64,000 nucleotides of DNA, from assembly GCF_029626235.1 (NCBI RefSeq), contig NZ_JARUBO010000005.1:1086501-1150500 (forward strand). The letters run 5' to 3'. This DNA is from Micromonospora sp. WMMD1120 (lineage in GTDB: Bacteria; Actinomycetota; Actinomycetes; Mycobacteriales; Micromonosporaceae). How positions within the stretch are numbered: the first letter of the stretch is position 1; each line of letters starts with the position of its first letter. Of this stretch, positions 10,051-18,070 are shown in pieces. The notes beneath the pieces were generated by a model that was not told the DNA's origin, made no database searches, and was given only the letters and a program-made list of their open reading frames with translations. The translations under genes and the position numbers were made by a program.

Positions 10051-10085
10051 AGGGGCCGGACGTGTGAGGGGTGCGTCCGGCCCCT
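10051..10085 (-). terminator. Hairpin terminator after the B12-binding protein gene
   Basis: Perfect 12-base arms 10051-10062 and 10074-10085 with an 11-base loop, 28 bases beyond the stop of the minus-strand gene at 10114. No T-run. Confidence 0.7.
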
Positions 10086-10113
10086 CCCCCGTGCCCCGAT
10101 CCGGTGACCGCGT

Positions 10114-10518
10114 TCAGGAAACCGGCTGCGCCACGTTCTCGCGGACCCACTCGACGATCGCCGCGGTGGTGGCGCCCGGCGTGAAAATCTTGGCGACGCC
10201 GAGCTTCTCCAGCTCCGGGATGTCGTCGTTGGGAATGATGCCGCCGCCGAACACGACGATGTCCCGGGCGTCCCGCTCGCCCAGCAACTCCAGCACCCGC
10301 CGGAAGAGCGTCATGTGCGCGCCGGAGAGGACGGACAGGCCGACAGCGTCGGCGTCCTCCTGGATCGCCGTCTCCACGATCTGCTCGGGGGTCTGGTGCA
10401 GGCCGGTGTAGACGACCTCCATCCCGGCGTCCCGCAGGGCACGCGCGACGACCTTCGCGCCCCGGTCATGGCCGTCCAGGCCGGGCTTGGCGACGACGAC
10501 CCGGATACGAGAGCTCAT
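10114..10518 (-). CDS. Stand-alone cobalamin-binding subunit (acyl-CoA mutase small subunit type)
   Basis: 134 residues forming only the B12-binding domain of methylmalonyl-CoA mutase-like enzymes. The base-off/His-on motif is present as DGHDRG near residue 15, with SVLSG near 62 and GGGIIPNDD near 91, so the lower axial ligand His is intact. The length matches small subunits such as those of isobutyryl-CoA or 2-hydroxyisobutyryl-CoA mutases, which pair with a separately encoded large subunit. No large subunit, mutase chaperone or B12 gene lies in this window, so the substrate is undetermined. Monocistronic; start ATG 10518. Confidence 0.85.
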   Translation of the reverse strand: MSSRIRVVVAKPGLDGHDRGAKVVARALRDAGMEVVYTGLHQTPEQIVETAIQEDADAVGLSVLSGAHMTLFRRVLELLGERDARDIVVFGGGIIPNDDIPELEKLGVAKIFTPGATTAAIVEWVRENVAQPVS

Positions 10519-10955
10519 CAGCGCACACCTTTCACCGGCTCCACGGCCTTCACCTTAACGAACGGTAACCCGGCGGACCGGACCCCGGACACCCGGGCCC
10601 GGTCGCTGACCGTTGCCCGACGCGCCCGAAGGGTAGCCCGCTGTTGGCCTCCGGGATGCCCCGGGAGCAGTACGGACGCCACCACTCGTCAAGCTGGACG
10701 ACTCCGCCGGATCGGTCACGCTCGGCGACGAACGGACAGCAACAGGGGCACCGTTCAGCGTTACGATGCATGACATTAGTGGACGCAAACGGACAGAACG
10801 ACACGCCAATTTTCCGCTCTAGCTTGTGACCGGCCTGGCGGTTGGCTAACGTGTCCACGGTTGTCATCAGGTCCATGGACGGGTGACGACGCGGCCAGCG
10901 GATGTTCACCGAACGTCCACCGGTCGCCTCGGAACCCCGACAACGGAGGGTGTGC
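10519..10955. other. Divergent non-coding region
   Basis: About 437 bases between the divergent B12-binding gene and the M23 peptidase gene. It should carry both promoters. I looked for a cell-wall-type riboswitch and did not recognise one. Confidence 0.55.
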
Positions 10956-11663
10956 GTGCGCCAGCGCCTGTCGTCTGAGCCCGATAGATATCGCGGCCGT
11001 CGCCGCGTACCCACTCCACCCCGCAGCCGTTACGCCGCTGTCGTCACCACCGCTTTCGTCGGGGCCGGCATCGTGGCCCTCGGCGCGAGCGCGCTGCCGG
11101 ACGCCAAGGACGTCAGCCCGACCGTCCTCGACGAGCTGAAGCAGGCGTCGGTCACCAGTCAGGACGCCGCGGCCCGCGCCGACAACGCCGACCGCGCCTC
11201 CCGGGACAGCCGCCCCACCGACAGCGCCGAGCCCGAGGTCTGGCTGCTGCCGCTACAGGGCTACGACTTCAACTCCCCCTACGGCATGCGCTGGGGCAAG
11301 CTGCACACCGGCGTGGACCTGGTCGCCGCCGAGGGCACTCCCTACGTGGCGATCCACGACGGCCTGGTCACCAAGGCCGGCTGGTTCGGCGGCTACGGCA
11401 ACGCGGTGATCGTCCAACACGCCGACGGCAGCGAGGCCATCTACGGTCACTCCTCCGCGGTCAGCGTGAAGGAGGGCCAGCAGATCAAGGCGGGCGACCA
11501 GTTGGGCCTGGTGGGCCAGACCGGCCACGCGTACGGCACCCACCTGCACCTGGAGATCCATGTCAAGGGGCAGCCCGTCGACCCGGTTCCGTACCTCCAG
11601 GAGCGCGGAGTGGACATCAAGCTCCAAGTCGAGGCACTTTACAACGAGGTAGCCGCGTCCTGA
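10956..11663 (+). CDS. Secreted or membrane-anchored M23 (LytM) metallopeptidase
   Basis: About 235 residues from GTG 10956, chosen because ACGGAGG at 10943-10949 gives good spacing; the frame is open back to 10902. A basic N-terminus with a hydrophobic segment (VVTTAFVGAGIVALGASAL) is a signal peptide or anchor. A short coiled, charged region precedes the catalytic domain, with the zinc motifs HTGVD, GHSSAV and HLHLEIH: the complete M23 set. Predicted to cut peptidoglycan cross-links outside the cell or to act in division. In Mycobacterium an M23 gene lies between uvrD1 and sucC, matching this location. A T-tailed terminator follows directly. Confidence 0.9.
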   Translation: MRQRLSSEPDRYRGRRRVPTPPRSRYAAVVTTAFVGAGIVALGASALPDAKDVSPTVLDELKQASVTSQDAAARADNADRASRDSRPTDSAEPEVWLLPLQGYDFNSPYGMRWGKLHTGVDLVAAEGTPYVAIHDGLVTKAGWFGGYGNAVIVQHADGSEAIYGHSSAVSVKEGQQIKAGDQLGLVGQTGHAYGTHLHLEIHVKGQPVDPVPYLQERGVDIKLQVEALYNEVAAS

Positions 11664-11682
11664 CGCTGCGTACCGACCGTTG

Positions 11683-11715
11683 ACCGCCCGGATCTGTCGA
11701 TCCGGGCGGTTTTTT
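11683..11715 (+). terminator. Canonical intrinsic terminator
   Basis: Perfect 12-base stem (11683-11694 with 11699-11710), 4-base loop and a run of six T. It starts 20 bases after the M23 stop codon and is the clearest rho-independent terminator in the window. Confidence 0.92.
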
Positions 11716-11935
11716 GTGATCGACTCGGGATGGATGTGTGCTGGGTCACCAGCGCAAGAGTGATCGAGAACACGGCGAGCCATGATCACTTTTCGGGATT
11801 TAACGCTTCAGGGCATGTCATAACGGGACAACGAACCTCTCCGCAGCCTCCGGTGATCCGGTCCCGGTAGCTGCCGGCGCTCGGTCCGACACCAGTATTT
11901 CGAGGTCAAGTGCCCCTCGACTGCGAAGGTTCGCC

Positions 11936-12706
11936 GTGCAGGAAGACAGCCCCGTCCAGAACGAGAACACCCCCGACACCCCCCAGACCGTCCAGCCACG
12001 GCACAGCGGCCGTCGCAACCGCCTCGTCGTGCTCGGGGCCGCCGCTCTGGTGGCGCTGGGCATCGGCGGCGTCGCCGTGGCCACCGCCGGCGCCGACGAG
12101 CCGACGCCAGCCGCCGTCTCGCTGGACGCGCAGTCGCGGTCCGAGGCCGCCAGCCGGGCGGACCGCTCAGCCCGCGAGTCGAGCGCGCCGATCGCACCTT
12201 CTGCCAGCCCGACGCCGAGCCCCACGGTGGCCAGCGCCAGCCCCACGCCCACGAAGACGGCCTCCGCGAAGCCGAAGCCAAAGCCAAAGAAGACCACCAG
12301 GCCGACACCCGCCTGGGTCGACCCGATGCCGGGCGCGGCCGTCACCTCCTGCTACGGACAGCGCTGGGGCACGCTGCACGCCGGCATCGACCTCGCACTG
12401 CCCTCCGGCACGCCGATCCGCGCTGCCGCCGCCGGCACCGTGACCCAGGCCGGTGACGCCTCCGACGGGTACGGCAACTCCGTATTCATCGACCACGGCA
12501 ATGGGTACCTGAACCACTACGCCCACCAGAGCCGGATCGCTGTCACCGTCGGCCAGAAGGTCAAGGCCGGCCAGGTCATCGGTTACGAGGGCGCCACCGG
12601 CGACGCCACAGGCCCGCACCTGCACTTCGAGGTGCACCAGGGCATGTGGAACCAGATCGACCCCGCCCCGTTCATGCGCGCCCGAGGCGTAAACCTGGGC
12701 TGCTAA
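11936..12706 (+). CDS. M23 (LytM) metallopeptidase with Ser/Pro/Lys linker
   Basis: 256 residues from GTG 11936. An Arg-rich cytoplasmic N-terminus is followed by a single membrane or signal segment (LVVLGAAALVALGIGGVAVA). A long disordered linker rich in S, P, T, K (for example KPKPKPKK) spans residues 65-125, probably crossing the cell wall. The C-terminal domain has HAGID, YAHQSRI and HLHFEVH, the zinc ligands and catalytic His of M23 endopeptidases. It is a diverged tandem neighbour of the M23 gene at 10956 but follows a strong terminator, so it has its own promoter. Predicted role: peptidoglycan remodelling. Confidence 0.9.
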   Translation: MQEDSPVQNENTPDTPQTVQPRHSGRRNRLVVLGAAALVALGIGGVAVATAGADEPTPAAVSLDAQSRSEAASRADRSARESSAPIAPSASPTPSPTVASASPTPTKTASAKPKPKPKKTTRPTPAWVDPMPGAAVTSCYGQRWGTLHAGIDLALPSGTPIRAAAAGTVTQAGDASDGYGNSVFIDHGNGYLNHYAHQSRIAVTVGQKVKAGQVIGYEGATGDATGPHLHFEVHQGMWNQIDPAPFMRARGVNLGC

Positions 12707-12738
12707 CCCCCGCCCCCGGCCCCGCCCCCGCCCCACCT

Positions 12739-12814
12739 CGCCGATCTTGCACTTTCTGTGTCGACATAACGGGCATAAATTCCCATTATGACAACCGAAA
12801 CTGCAAGATCGGCG
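12739..12814. repeat. GATCTTGCA-type inverted repeat between convergent genes
   Basis: Outer arms CGCCGATCTTGC (12739-12750) and GCAAGATCGGCG (12803-12814) are perfect complements, and imperfect pairing continues inward almost to the centre. It lies in the convergent gap between the M23 gene and pcrA. The same outer arm core occurs at 42341-42420 and 48998-49079. Confidence 0.8.
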
Positions 12815-12858
12815 GGGACGGGGACGCGGGCGGGGGCGGCGCGGTGCGGCGCGGCGGG

Positions 12859-15264
12859 TTACAGCTTGTCGACCGGGGCGTGCCGGAGCACCAGCCACAT
12901 GACCTGGTCGCCGAAGTCGATCTGCGCTCGGGCACCCGGCCCGTGCCCCTCGACGGCGAGCACCCGGCCCAGCCCGTACCGCTGGTGGTTGACCCGGTCC
13001 CCGGCGGCCACCTTCGGCCCCTGCGGCAGCTCACTGGCGGTGCTCAGCCGGCTGGCGTCCACGCCGAGCCGCTGGGCAAGCTGGGCCGCCTTCGGCGTAC
13101 CCCCGGTGAAGGTGCCACGGCCGCCGGGCGTGCGGTCGGCACGCCCGCCGACGCCGCCCCCACCGCCGGCCCACGAGGTGTACGACCCCTCGGTGCGCTC
13201 CCAGCGCGTCGACTCGGTCGGCAGCTCCTCCAGGAACCGCGACGGCGGGTTGTAGGACGGCTGCCCCCAGGCCGAACGGGTCACCGCCCGGGACAGGTAG
13301 AGCCGCTGCCGGGCGCGGGTGATGCCCACGTACGCGAGCCGGCGCTCCTCCTCCAGCTCGCGGGTGTCGCCGAGCGCGCGCAGGTGCGGGAAGACGCCGT
13401 CCTCCAGCCCGGTGAGGAACACCACCGGGAACTCCAGCCCCTTGGCGGTGTGCAACGTCATCAGGGTGACCACACCCTGGTGGTCGGGGTCGTCGGAGGG
13501 GATCTGGTCGGCGTCGGCGACGAGCGCGACCTGCTCCAGGAAGCCGGCCAGGGTGGCCCGCTCCCCCTCCTCGCCCAGCGCCTCGATCCGCTCGGTGTAC
13601 TCCCGGGCGACGCTCACCAGTTCCTGGAGGTTGTCGACCCGGCCGGCGTCCTGCGGATCCAGGCTCTCTTCCAGCTCGGTGAGGTAGCCCGAGCGGGTCA
13701 GCACGGCCTCCAGCACCTCCTCCGGGGTGCCGGTCCGCGCCAACTCCCGGGCGTCGTCGAGCAACGCCACGAAGTCGGCGATGCCGTTGGCCGCACGGCT
13801 GGAGATGCCGGGGGCCTCGCGGGCCCGGCGCAGCGCCGCGCCGAACGAGATCCGGTCCCGGCTGGAGAGTGCCTCGACACACGCCTCCGCGCGCTCGCCG
13901 ATGCCCCGACGCGGGGTGTTGAGCACCCGCCGCAGGCTCACCGTGTCGTCGTCGTTGACCACCGACCGCAGGTACGCGAGCGCGTCGCGGACCTCCTTGC
14001 GCTCGTAGAAGCGCACCCCACCGACCACCTTGTAGGGCAGGCCGACGCGGATGAACACCTCTTCGAAGACCCGGGACTGGGCGTTGGTGCGGTAGAAGAC
14101 CGCGACGTCGCCGGGGCGGGTCTCGTCGGCGTCGACCAGCCGGTCGATCTCCCGGGCCACCCAGTCGGCCTCGGCGTGCTCGGTGTCGGCCACGTAGCCG
14201 ACGATCTGCTCGCCTGCGCCGGCCTCGCTCCACAGCCGCTTGGGCTTGCGGGAGGTGTTGCGGTCGATCACCGCGTTGGCCGCGTTGAGGATGGTCTGGG
14301 TGGAGCGGTAGTTCTGCTCCAACAGGATCGTCCGCGCGTCGGTGAAGTCCCGTTCGAACTCCAGGATGTTGCGGATCGTCGCGCCCCGGAACGCGTAGAT
14401 CGACTGGTCGGCGTCGCCGACCACGCACAGCTCGGCGGGCTCCACCCCGTCGGTGCCGGAGACCAGCTCCTTGATCAGGACGTACTGGGCGTGGTTGGTG
14501 TCCTGGTACTCGTCCACCAGCACGTGCCGGAACCGCCGCCGGTAGCTCTCCGCGACGTGCGGGTGCGACTGGAGCAGGTGCACCGTGGTCATGATCAGGT
14601 CGTCGAAGTCCAGGGCGTGCGCCTCGCGCAGCCGGCGCTGGTAGAGCGTGTACGCCTCGGCCAACGCCCGCTCGTTGGGCCCGCTGGCCCGCGCCGCGAA
14701 CTGCTCCGGGTCGACCAGCTCGTTCTTGAGGTTGGACACCTGGGCGGCCAACCCGCGCGCCGGATAGCGCTTCGGGTCGAGATCCAGCTCGCGGGTCACC
14801 AGTTGCATCAGCCGGCGGGAGTCGTCGGCGTCGTAGATCGAGAACGTCGATTTCAGGCCCGCGTGCTCGTGCTCGGCACGCAGAATCCGGACACAGGCCG
14901 AGTGGAACGTCGACACCCACATCAGCCGGGCCCGGGGGCCGACCAGGGCGGCGACGCGCTCCTTCATCTCACCGGCCGCCTTGTTGGTGAAGGTGATGGC
15001 GATGATCTCACCGGGATGCACGTCCCGTGCGGCGAGCAGGTAGGCGATCCGGTGGGTGAGCACCCGGGTCTTGCCGGAGCCGGCGCCGGCCACGATCAGC
15101 AGCGGCGAGCCGGCGTGACTGACGGCGTCGCGCTGCGGCCCGTTCAGCCCGGCGAGGAGCTGCTGCGGGTCGAGGCGCACGGCGGTCGCCCCGGGTCGGT
15201 GCGGGCGGGCCGGCGCGGACTCCGGCGCAGGCGGGGACGCGGGGATGTCGAAGAGAGGATGCAT
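12859..15264 (-). CDS. pcrA: ATP-dependent 3'-5' DNA helicase PcrA/UvrD1
   Basis: 801-residue superfamily 1A helicase for nucleotide excision repair and removal of obstacles from DNA. Motifs in order: Q-motif LNGPQRDAV, Walker A VAGAGSGKTRVL, Ia ITFTNKAAGEM, II LVDEYQDTNHAQY, III GDADQSIYAFRGA, IV LLEQNYRST, V TLMTLHTAKGLEFP, VI AYVGITRARQRLYL. The C-terminal tail (GDRVNHQRYGLGRVLAVEG) is the Tudor-like domain that binds RNA polymerase in PcrA. An N-terminal 30-residue Pro/Ala stretch precedes the conserved core. Mycobacterial synteny (uvrD1 beside chorismate mutase) supports the name. Start ATG 15264. Confidence 0.97.
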   Translation of the reverse strand: MHPLFDIPASPPAPESAPARPHRPGATAVRLDPQQLLAGLNGPQRDAVSHAGSPLLIVAGAGSGKTRVLTHRIAYLLAARDVHPGEIIAITFTNKAAGEMKERVAALVGPRARLMWVSTFHSACVRILRAEHEHAGLKSTFSIYDADDSRRLMQLVTRELDLDPKRYPARGLAAQVSNLKNELVDPEQFAARASGPNERALAEAYTLYQRRLREAHALDFDDLIMTTVHLLQSHPHVAESYRRRFRHVLVDEYQDTNHAQYVLIKELVSGTDGVEPAELCVVGDADQSIYAFRGATIRNILEFERDFTDARTILLEQNYRSTQTILNAANAVIDRNTSRKPKRLWSEAGAGEQIVGYVADTEHAEADWVAREIDRLVDADETRPGDVAVFYRTNAQSRVFEEVFIRVGLPYKVVGGVRFYERKEVRDALAYLRSVVNDDDTVSLRRVLNTPRRGIGERAEACVEALSSRDRISFGAALRRAREAPGISSRAANGIADFVALLDDARELARTGTPEEVLEAVLTRSGYLTELEESLDPQDAGRVDNLQELVSVAREYTERIEALGEEGERATLAGFLEQVALVADADQIPSDDPDHQGVVTLMTLHTAKGLEFPVVFLTGLEDGVFPHLRALGDTRELEEERRLAYVGITRARQRLYLSRAVTRSAWGQPSYNPPSRFLEELPTESTRWERTEGSYTSWAGGGGGVGGRADRTPGGRGTFTGGTPKAAQLAQRLGVDASRLSTASELPQGPKVAAGDRVNHQRYGLGRVLAVEGHGPGARAQIDFGDQVMWLVLRHAPVDKL

Positions 15265-15366
15265 CGCCCGCCAAGTCTATGCCGCCGGCCGGACACTTCC
15301 CGACCGCGTACGACGCCGCGCTGCCCGAACGGCGTCGGGAAAGGCGCCCGTCTCGACGCCGAATGC

Positions 15367-15403
15367 TTGCGCGGGCGGCGTCGACGTGGGCATACTCGTC
15401 GGC
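15367..15403 (+). promoter_or_regulatory. Probable promoter of the leader peptide and chorismate mutase
   Basis: CATACT at 15391-15396 is a plausible -10 box, with a weak TTGCGC at 15367-15372 eighteen bases upstream. The -10 lies 7 bases before GTG 15404, the usual geometry for a leaderless actinobacterial transcript that starts on its start codon. Confidence 0.5.
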
Positions 15404-15469
15404 GTGTTCGCTCAGCGCTACTACTTTTACTACGGCACCGGGAGTCCGGCTGCCGTAGGTCGCGCCTGA
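15404..15469 (+). CDS. Tyr/Phe-rich leader peptide (transcription attenuator)
   Basis: A 21-codon reading frame beginning GTG TTC GCT CAG CGC with five consecutive aromatic codons, Tyr-Tyr-Phe-Tyr-Tyr (15419-15433), ending at TGA 15467. No ribosome site precedes it, which fits a leaderless message started by the -10 at 15391. Its end is followed 16 bases later by a strong T-tailed hairpin, and then by chorismate mutase, an enzyme committed to Tyr and Phe synthesis. This is the arrangement of a classical amino-acid attenuator: starvation for charged tRNA-Tyr or tRNA-Phe would stall the ribosome and allow read-through. The frame is open back to 15245, but nothing upstream looks coding. Confidence 0.7.
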   Translation: MFAQRYYFYYGTGSPAAVGRA

Positions 15470-15518
15470 TCGAATCAGACCTGCGAAAGCCCCGGGCTCC
15501 TGGAGTCCGGGGCTTTTT
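15441..15518 (+). terminator. Attenuator: terminator with competing antiterminator strand
   Basis: The terminator stem pairs 15486-15499 with 15503-15516 (14 pairs, one G-U) around a 3-base loop, followed by TTTTT. The nine bases GGAGTCCGG occur both in its 3' arm (15502-15510) and upstream inside the leader frame (15441-15449). The upstream copy can pair with 15492-15500 and break the terminator. A small hairpin (CTGAT CGA ATCAG) lies between. A ribosome stalled at the first Tyr codons would leave 15441-15449 free, while one that finishes the leader would cover it. The switching model is inferred. Confidence 0.65.
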
Positions 15519-15566
15519 CCGTCCCGGGTTCCGGGCACCGGGGCACCACCATGCGAGAGGTACCCG

Positions 15567-15947
15567 ATGATGACAGACGTGATGGAGCAGAACGGCGGTC
15601 CGGTCCGACCGGAGGCCGAGCAGGGTGGGCACGAGGCGGCGCTGCCGCCGGGCAGCCGGGGCGCCGAGCCGGCCGAGGCGCAGACCGGCACGCTGGAGCC
15701 GTCCGCCGCGGCGCGGATCGTGCAGATCCGGGAGCGGATCGACGAGATCGACCACGCCCTGATCACTCTGTGGCAGGAGCGGGCCGCGCTGTCCCGGGAG
15801 GTCGGCGCGACCCGGATGGCGTCCGGCGGGACCCGGCTGGTGCTCTCCCGGGAGCGGGACATCCTGGAGCGGTTCCGCTCGGCGCTCGGCGCCGACGGCA
15901 CCCAGCTGGCCCTGCTGCTGCTCCGGGCGGGCCGCGGCCCGCTCTGA
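15567..15947 (+). CDS. Chorismate mutase, AroQ type
   Basis: 126 residues from ATG 15567 (second ATG at 15570), preceded by GAGAGG at 15555-15560. It converts chorismate to prephenate, the branch point to phenylalanine and tyrosine. The first 45 residues are a variable, disordered extension. The core follows the AroQ helical pattern: IVQIRERIDEIDHALITLWQ, ERAALSREVGATRMASGG and LSRERDILERFRSALG, with the conserved Arg, Asp and Lys/Arg positions of the small actinobacterial enzymes, which are activated by DAHP synthase. No signal peptide, so it is cytoplasmic. The upstream aromatic leader and hairpin indicate attenuation control. Position beside pcrA matches Rv0948c. Confidence 0.92.
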   Translation: MMTDVMEQNGGPVRPEAEQGGHEAALPPGSRGAEPAEAQTGTLEPSAAARIVQIRERIDEIDHALITLWQERAALSREVGATRMASGGTRLVLSRERDILERFRSALGADGTQLALLLLRAGRGPL

Positions 15948-15962
15948 GGTCGTCAGACAGAC

Positions 15963-16004
15963 GGAACCGCCTGCCAACGTCCGGGGACGGCGGCAGGCGG
16001 TTCC
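15963..16004. terminator. Bidirectional hairpin terminator
   Basis: Perfect 13-base arms 15963-15975 and 15992-16004 with a 16-base loop, between the convergent chorismate mutase gene and the dppF gene at 16011. Confidence 0.85.
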
Positions 16005-16010
16005 GGTTGA

Positions 16011-17024
16011 CTACGCCTCGTGCGTGGCGACGATCTCGCGCCGCTCCGCGAAGTGGCAGGCGCTCGGGTGGTCCGAGCCCTGCCGGATCTCCAGCAGCGG
16101 AACCTGCTCGGCGCAGACGTCCTGCGCCTTCCAGCAACGGGTCCGGAACCGGCAGCCCGAGGGCGGGCTGATCGGCGACGGCACGTCACCCGTGAGCCGG
16201 ATGATCGCCTTGTTGTTCCGCTGGGTCGGGTCGGGCACCGGCACCGCGGAGAGCAGCGCCTGGGTGTACGGGTGCGTCGGGCGCTCGTAGATCTCGTCCT
16301 CGGTGCCGATCTCGACGATCTTGCCGAGGTACATCACCGCGACCCGGTCCGAGAGGTGCCGGACCACCGACAGGTCGTGGGCGATGAAGATGTACGACAG
16401 GCCGAACTCGCCCTGCAACTTCTCCAGCAGGTTCATCACCTGGGCCTGGATCGACACGTCCAGCGCCGACACCGGCTCGTCGCAGACGATGATCTCGGGC
16501 CGCAGCGCGAGCGCCCGGGCGATGCCGATGCGCTGGCGCTGACCGCCGGAGAACTGGTGCGGGTACCTGTTGATGTGCTCCGGGTTGAGCCCGACCAGGT
16601 CCAGCAGCTCGCGGACCTTGGCCCGGCGGCTGCCCTTCGGCGCCACCTCGGGGTGGATCTCGAACGGCTCGCCGAGCAGGTCACCGACTGTCATCCGCGG
16701 GTTCAGCGAGGTGTACGGGTCCTGCATCACCAGCTGGATCTGCCGGCGCAGGCGGCGCAGCGCCGTACCGGACAGCTTGGAGATGTCCTGGCCCTTGTAG
16801 TTCACGCTGCCGGCGGTCGGCTTCTCCAGGTTCATCAGCACCCGGGCGAGGGTCGACTTGCCGCAGCCGGACTCGCCGACGACGCCGAGCGTCTCCCCGC
16901 TCCGCAGCGCGAACGAGACCCCGTCGACGGCCTTGACCTGGCCGACGGTCTTCTTGAACACCACGCCCTGCGTGACGGGGTAGTGCTTGACCAGGTCACG
17001 GACCTCGAGGATGTTCTCAGACAC
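16011..17024 (-). CDS. dppF: Peptide ABC transporter ATP-binding protein DppF
   Basis: ATPase of the second, complete peptide importer in the window; 337 residues from GTG 17024, overlapping the end of dppD by 8 bases. Walker A GESGCGKS, signature [10 protein letters not shown], Walker [13 protein letters not shown] and the Cys-containing oligopeptide tail ([21 protein letters not shown]) are all present. The sequence is close to DppF at 1456-2490, including [21 protein letters not shown]. Last gene of dppA-B-C-D-F on the minus strand; a bidirectional terminator follows. Confidence 0.96.
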   Translation of the reverse strand: MSENILEVRDLVKHYPVTQGVVFKKTVGQVKAVDGVSFALRSGETLGVVGESGCGKSTLARVLMNLEKPTAGSVNYKGQDISKLSGTALRRLRRQIQLVMQDPYTSLNPRMTVGDLLGEPFEIHPEVAPKGSRRAKVRELLDLVGLNPEHINRYPHQFSGGQRQRIGIARALALRPEIIVCDEPVSALDVSIQAQVMNLLEKLQGEFGLSYIFIAHDLSVVRHLSDRVAVMYLGKIVEIGTEDEIYERPTHPYTQALLSAVPVPDPTQRNNKAIIRLTGDVPSPISPPSGCRFRTRCWKAQDVCAEQVPLLEIRQGSDHPSACHFAERREIVATHEA

Positions 17025-18060
17025 GGTTCACCAGCTCCTCGGCGAAGTGGCAGGCGCTGGCCCGGGCGGTGCCCACCTGCAGCAGCGGCGGGACCTTTTC
17101 CCGGCACACCGGCTGAGCCATGGGGCAGCGCGGGTTGAACGGGCAGCCCGGCGGGATGTTCATCAGGTTCGGCGGGAGGCCCTTGATCGTCCGGAGCTGC
17201 TGCCCCTTCTCGTCCAGACGCGGGATCGAGTCGATCAGACCGATGGTGTACGGGTGCGCCGGCTTGGCGTACAGGTCGTACACGTCGGCTTCCTCGACGA
17301 TCCGGCCCGCGTACATGACCGCGATCCGGTCCGCGACGTCGGCGACCACGCCGAGGTCGTGGGTGATCAGGATCATGCCCATCTGCCGCTCACGCTGGAG
17401 CTCGGCGAGCAGGTCCATGATCTGGGCCTGCACCGTCACGTCCAGGGCGGTGGTCGGCTCGTCCGCGATCAGCACCTCCGGGTCGAGCGCCAGCGACATC
17501 GCGATCATCGCGCGCTGCCGCATACCGCCGGAGAACTGGTGCGGGTAGTTGTTGAACCGGCCCTTGGCGTTCGGGATCTTGACCTGGTCGAGCATCTCGA
17601 TCGCGCGCTTCTTGGCCTCGGCGCGACCCATGCCGCGCCGGACCCGGAACTGCTCGGCGATCTGGAACCCGACGGTGAAGACGGGGTTCAGCGCGGAGAG
17701 CGCGTCCTGGAAGATCATCGCGATGCCCTCGCCGCGGATGCGACGGCGCTCCTCGGCGGACATGCGGAGCATGTCCTTGCCGTGGAAGCGGACCTGCCCA
17801 CCGGTGACGAAGCCGGGCGGGGTGTCGAGGATGCCCATGATGGTCTGCGCCGTGACGCTCTTACCGGAGCCGGACTCGCCGAGCACGGCGAGGGTCTCCC
17901 CCGCGTCGACGTGGTAGGTGACCCCGTTGATGACCTTGGCGACGCCGTCCCGGGTGCGGAACTCCACCCGCAGGTCGTCGACCTCGAGCAGTCGGCCGGA
18001 GGGACGTCCGGACCCGCCGGGTCCCGGCGCGGACTGCTCGGACACGAGAATGTCGGACAC
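17017..18060 (-). CDS. dppD: Peptide ABC transporter ATP-binding protein DppD
   Basis: First ATPase of the importer, 347 residues from GTG 18060, with GGGGAG five bases upstream; the frame is open to 18111 inside dppC, so the shorter start is preferred. Walker A GESGSGKS, signature [10 protein letters not shown], Walker [13 protein letters not shown]. The C-terminal tail carries GCPFNPRCPMAQPVC and SACHF, the cysteine set seen in DppD. Thirteen or so N-terminal residues before SGRPSGRLLEVDDL are Ser/Gly/Pro-rich. It starts 10 bases after the dppC stop and overlaps dppF by 8, consistent with one transcript. Confidence 0.96.
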   Translation of the reverse strand: MSDILVSEQSAPGPGGSGRPSGRLLEVDDLRVEFRTRDGVAKVINGVTYHVDAGETLAVLGESGSGKSVTAQTIMGILDTPPGFVTGGQVRFHGKDMLRMSAEERRRIRGEGIAMIFQDALSALNPVFTVGFQIAEQFRVRRGMGRAEAKKRAIEMLDQVKIPNAKGRFNNYPHQFSGGMRQRAMIAMSLALDPEVLIADEPTTALDVTVQAQIMDLLAELQRERQMGMILITHDLGVVADVADRIAVMYAGRIVEEADVYDLYAKPAHPYTIGLIDSIPRLDEKGQQLRTIKGLPPNLMNIPPGCPFNPRCPMAQPVCREKVPPLLQVGTARASACHFAEELVNRV

Positions 18061-18070
18061 TGGATCTCCC

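Noticed and set aside
9749..10150. 133-residue minus-strand open frame upstream of sucC
   Set aside because: No ribosome site, no codon bias, overlaps the terminator of the B12-binding gene.
10519..11935. Possible c-di-AMP (ydaO-type) riboswitches before the M23 peptidase genes
   Set aside because: This class often controls actinobacterial cell-wall hydrolases, but I could not recognise its conserved core in either leader.
12646..15570. 974-residue plus-strand open frame opposite pcrA
   Set aside because: Mirror of a clear helicase gene, with no recognisable motif.
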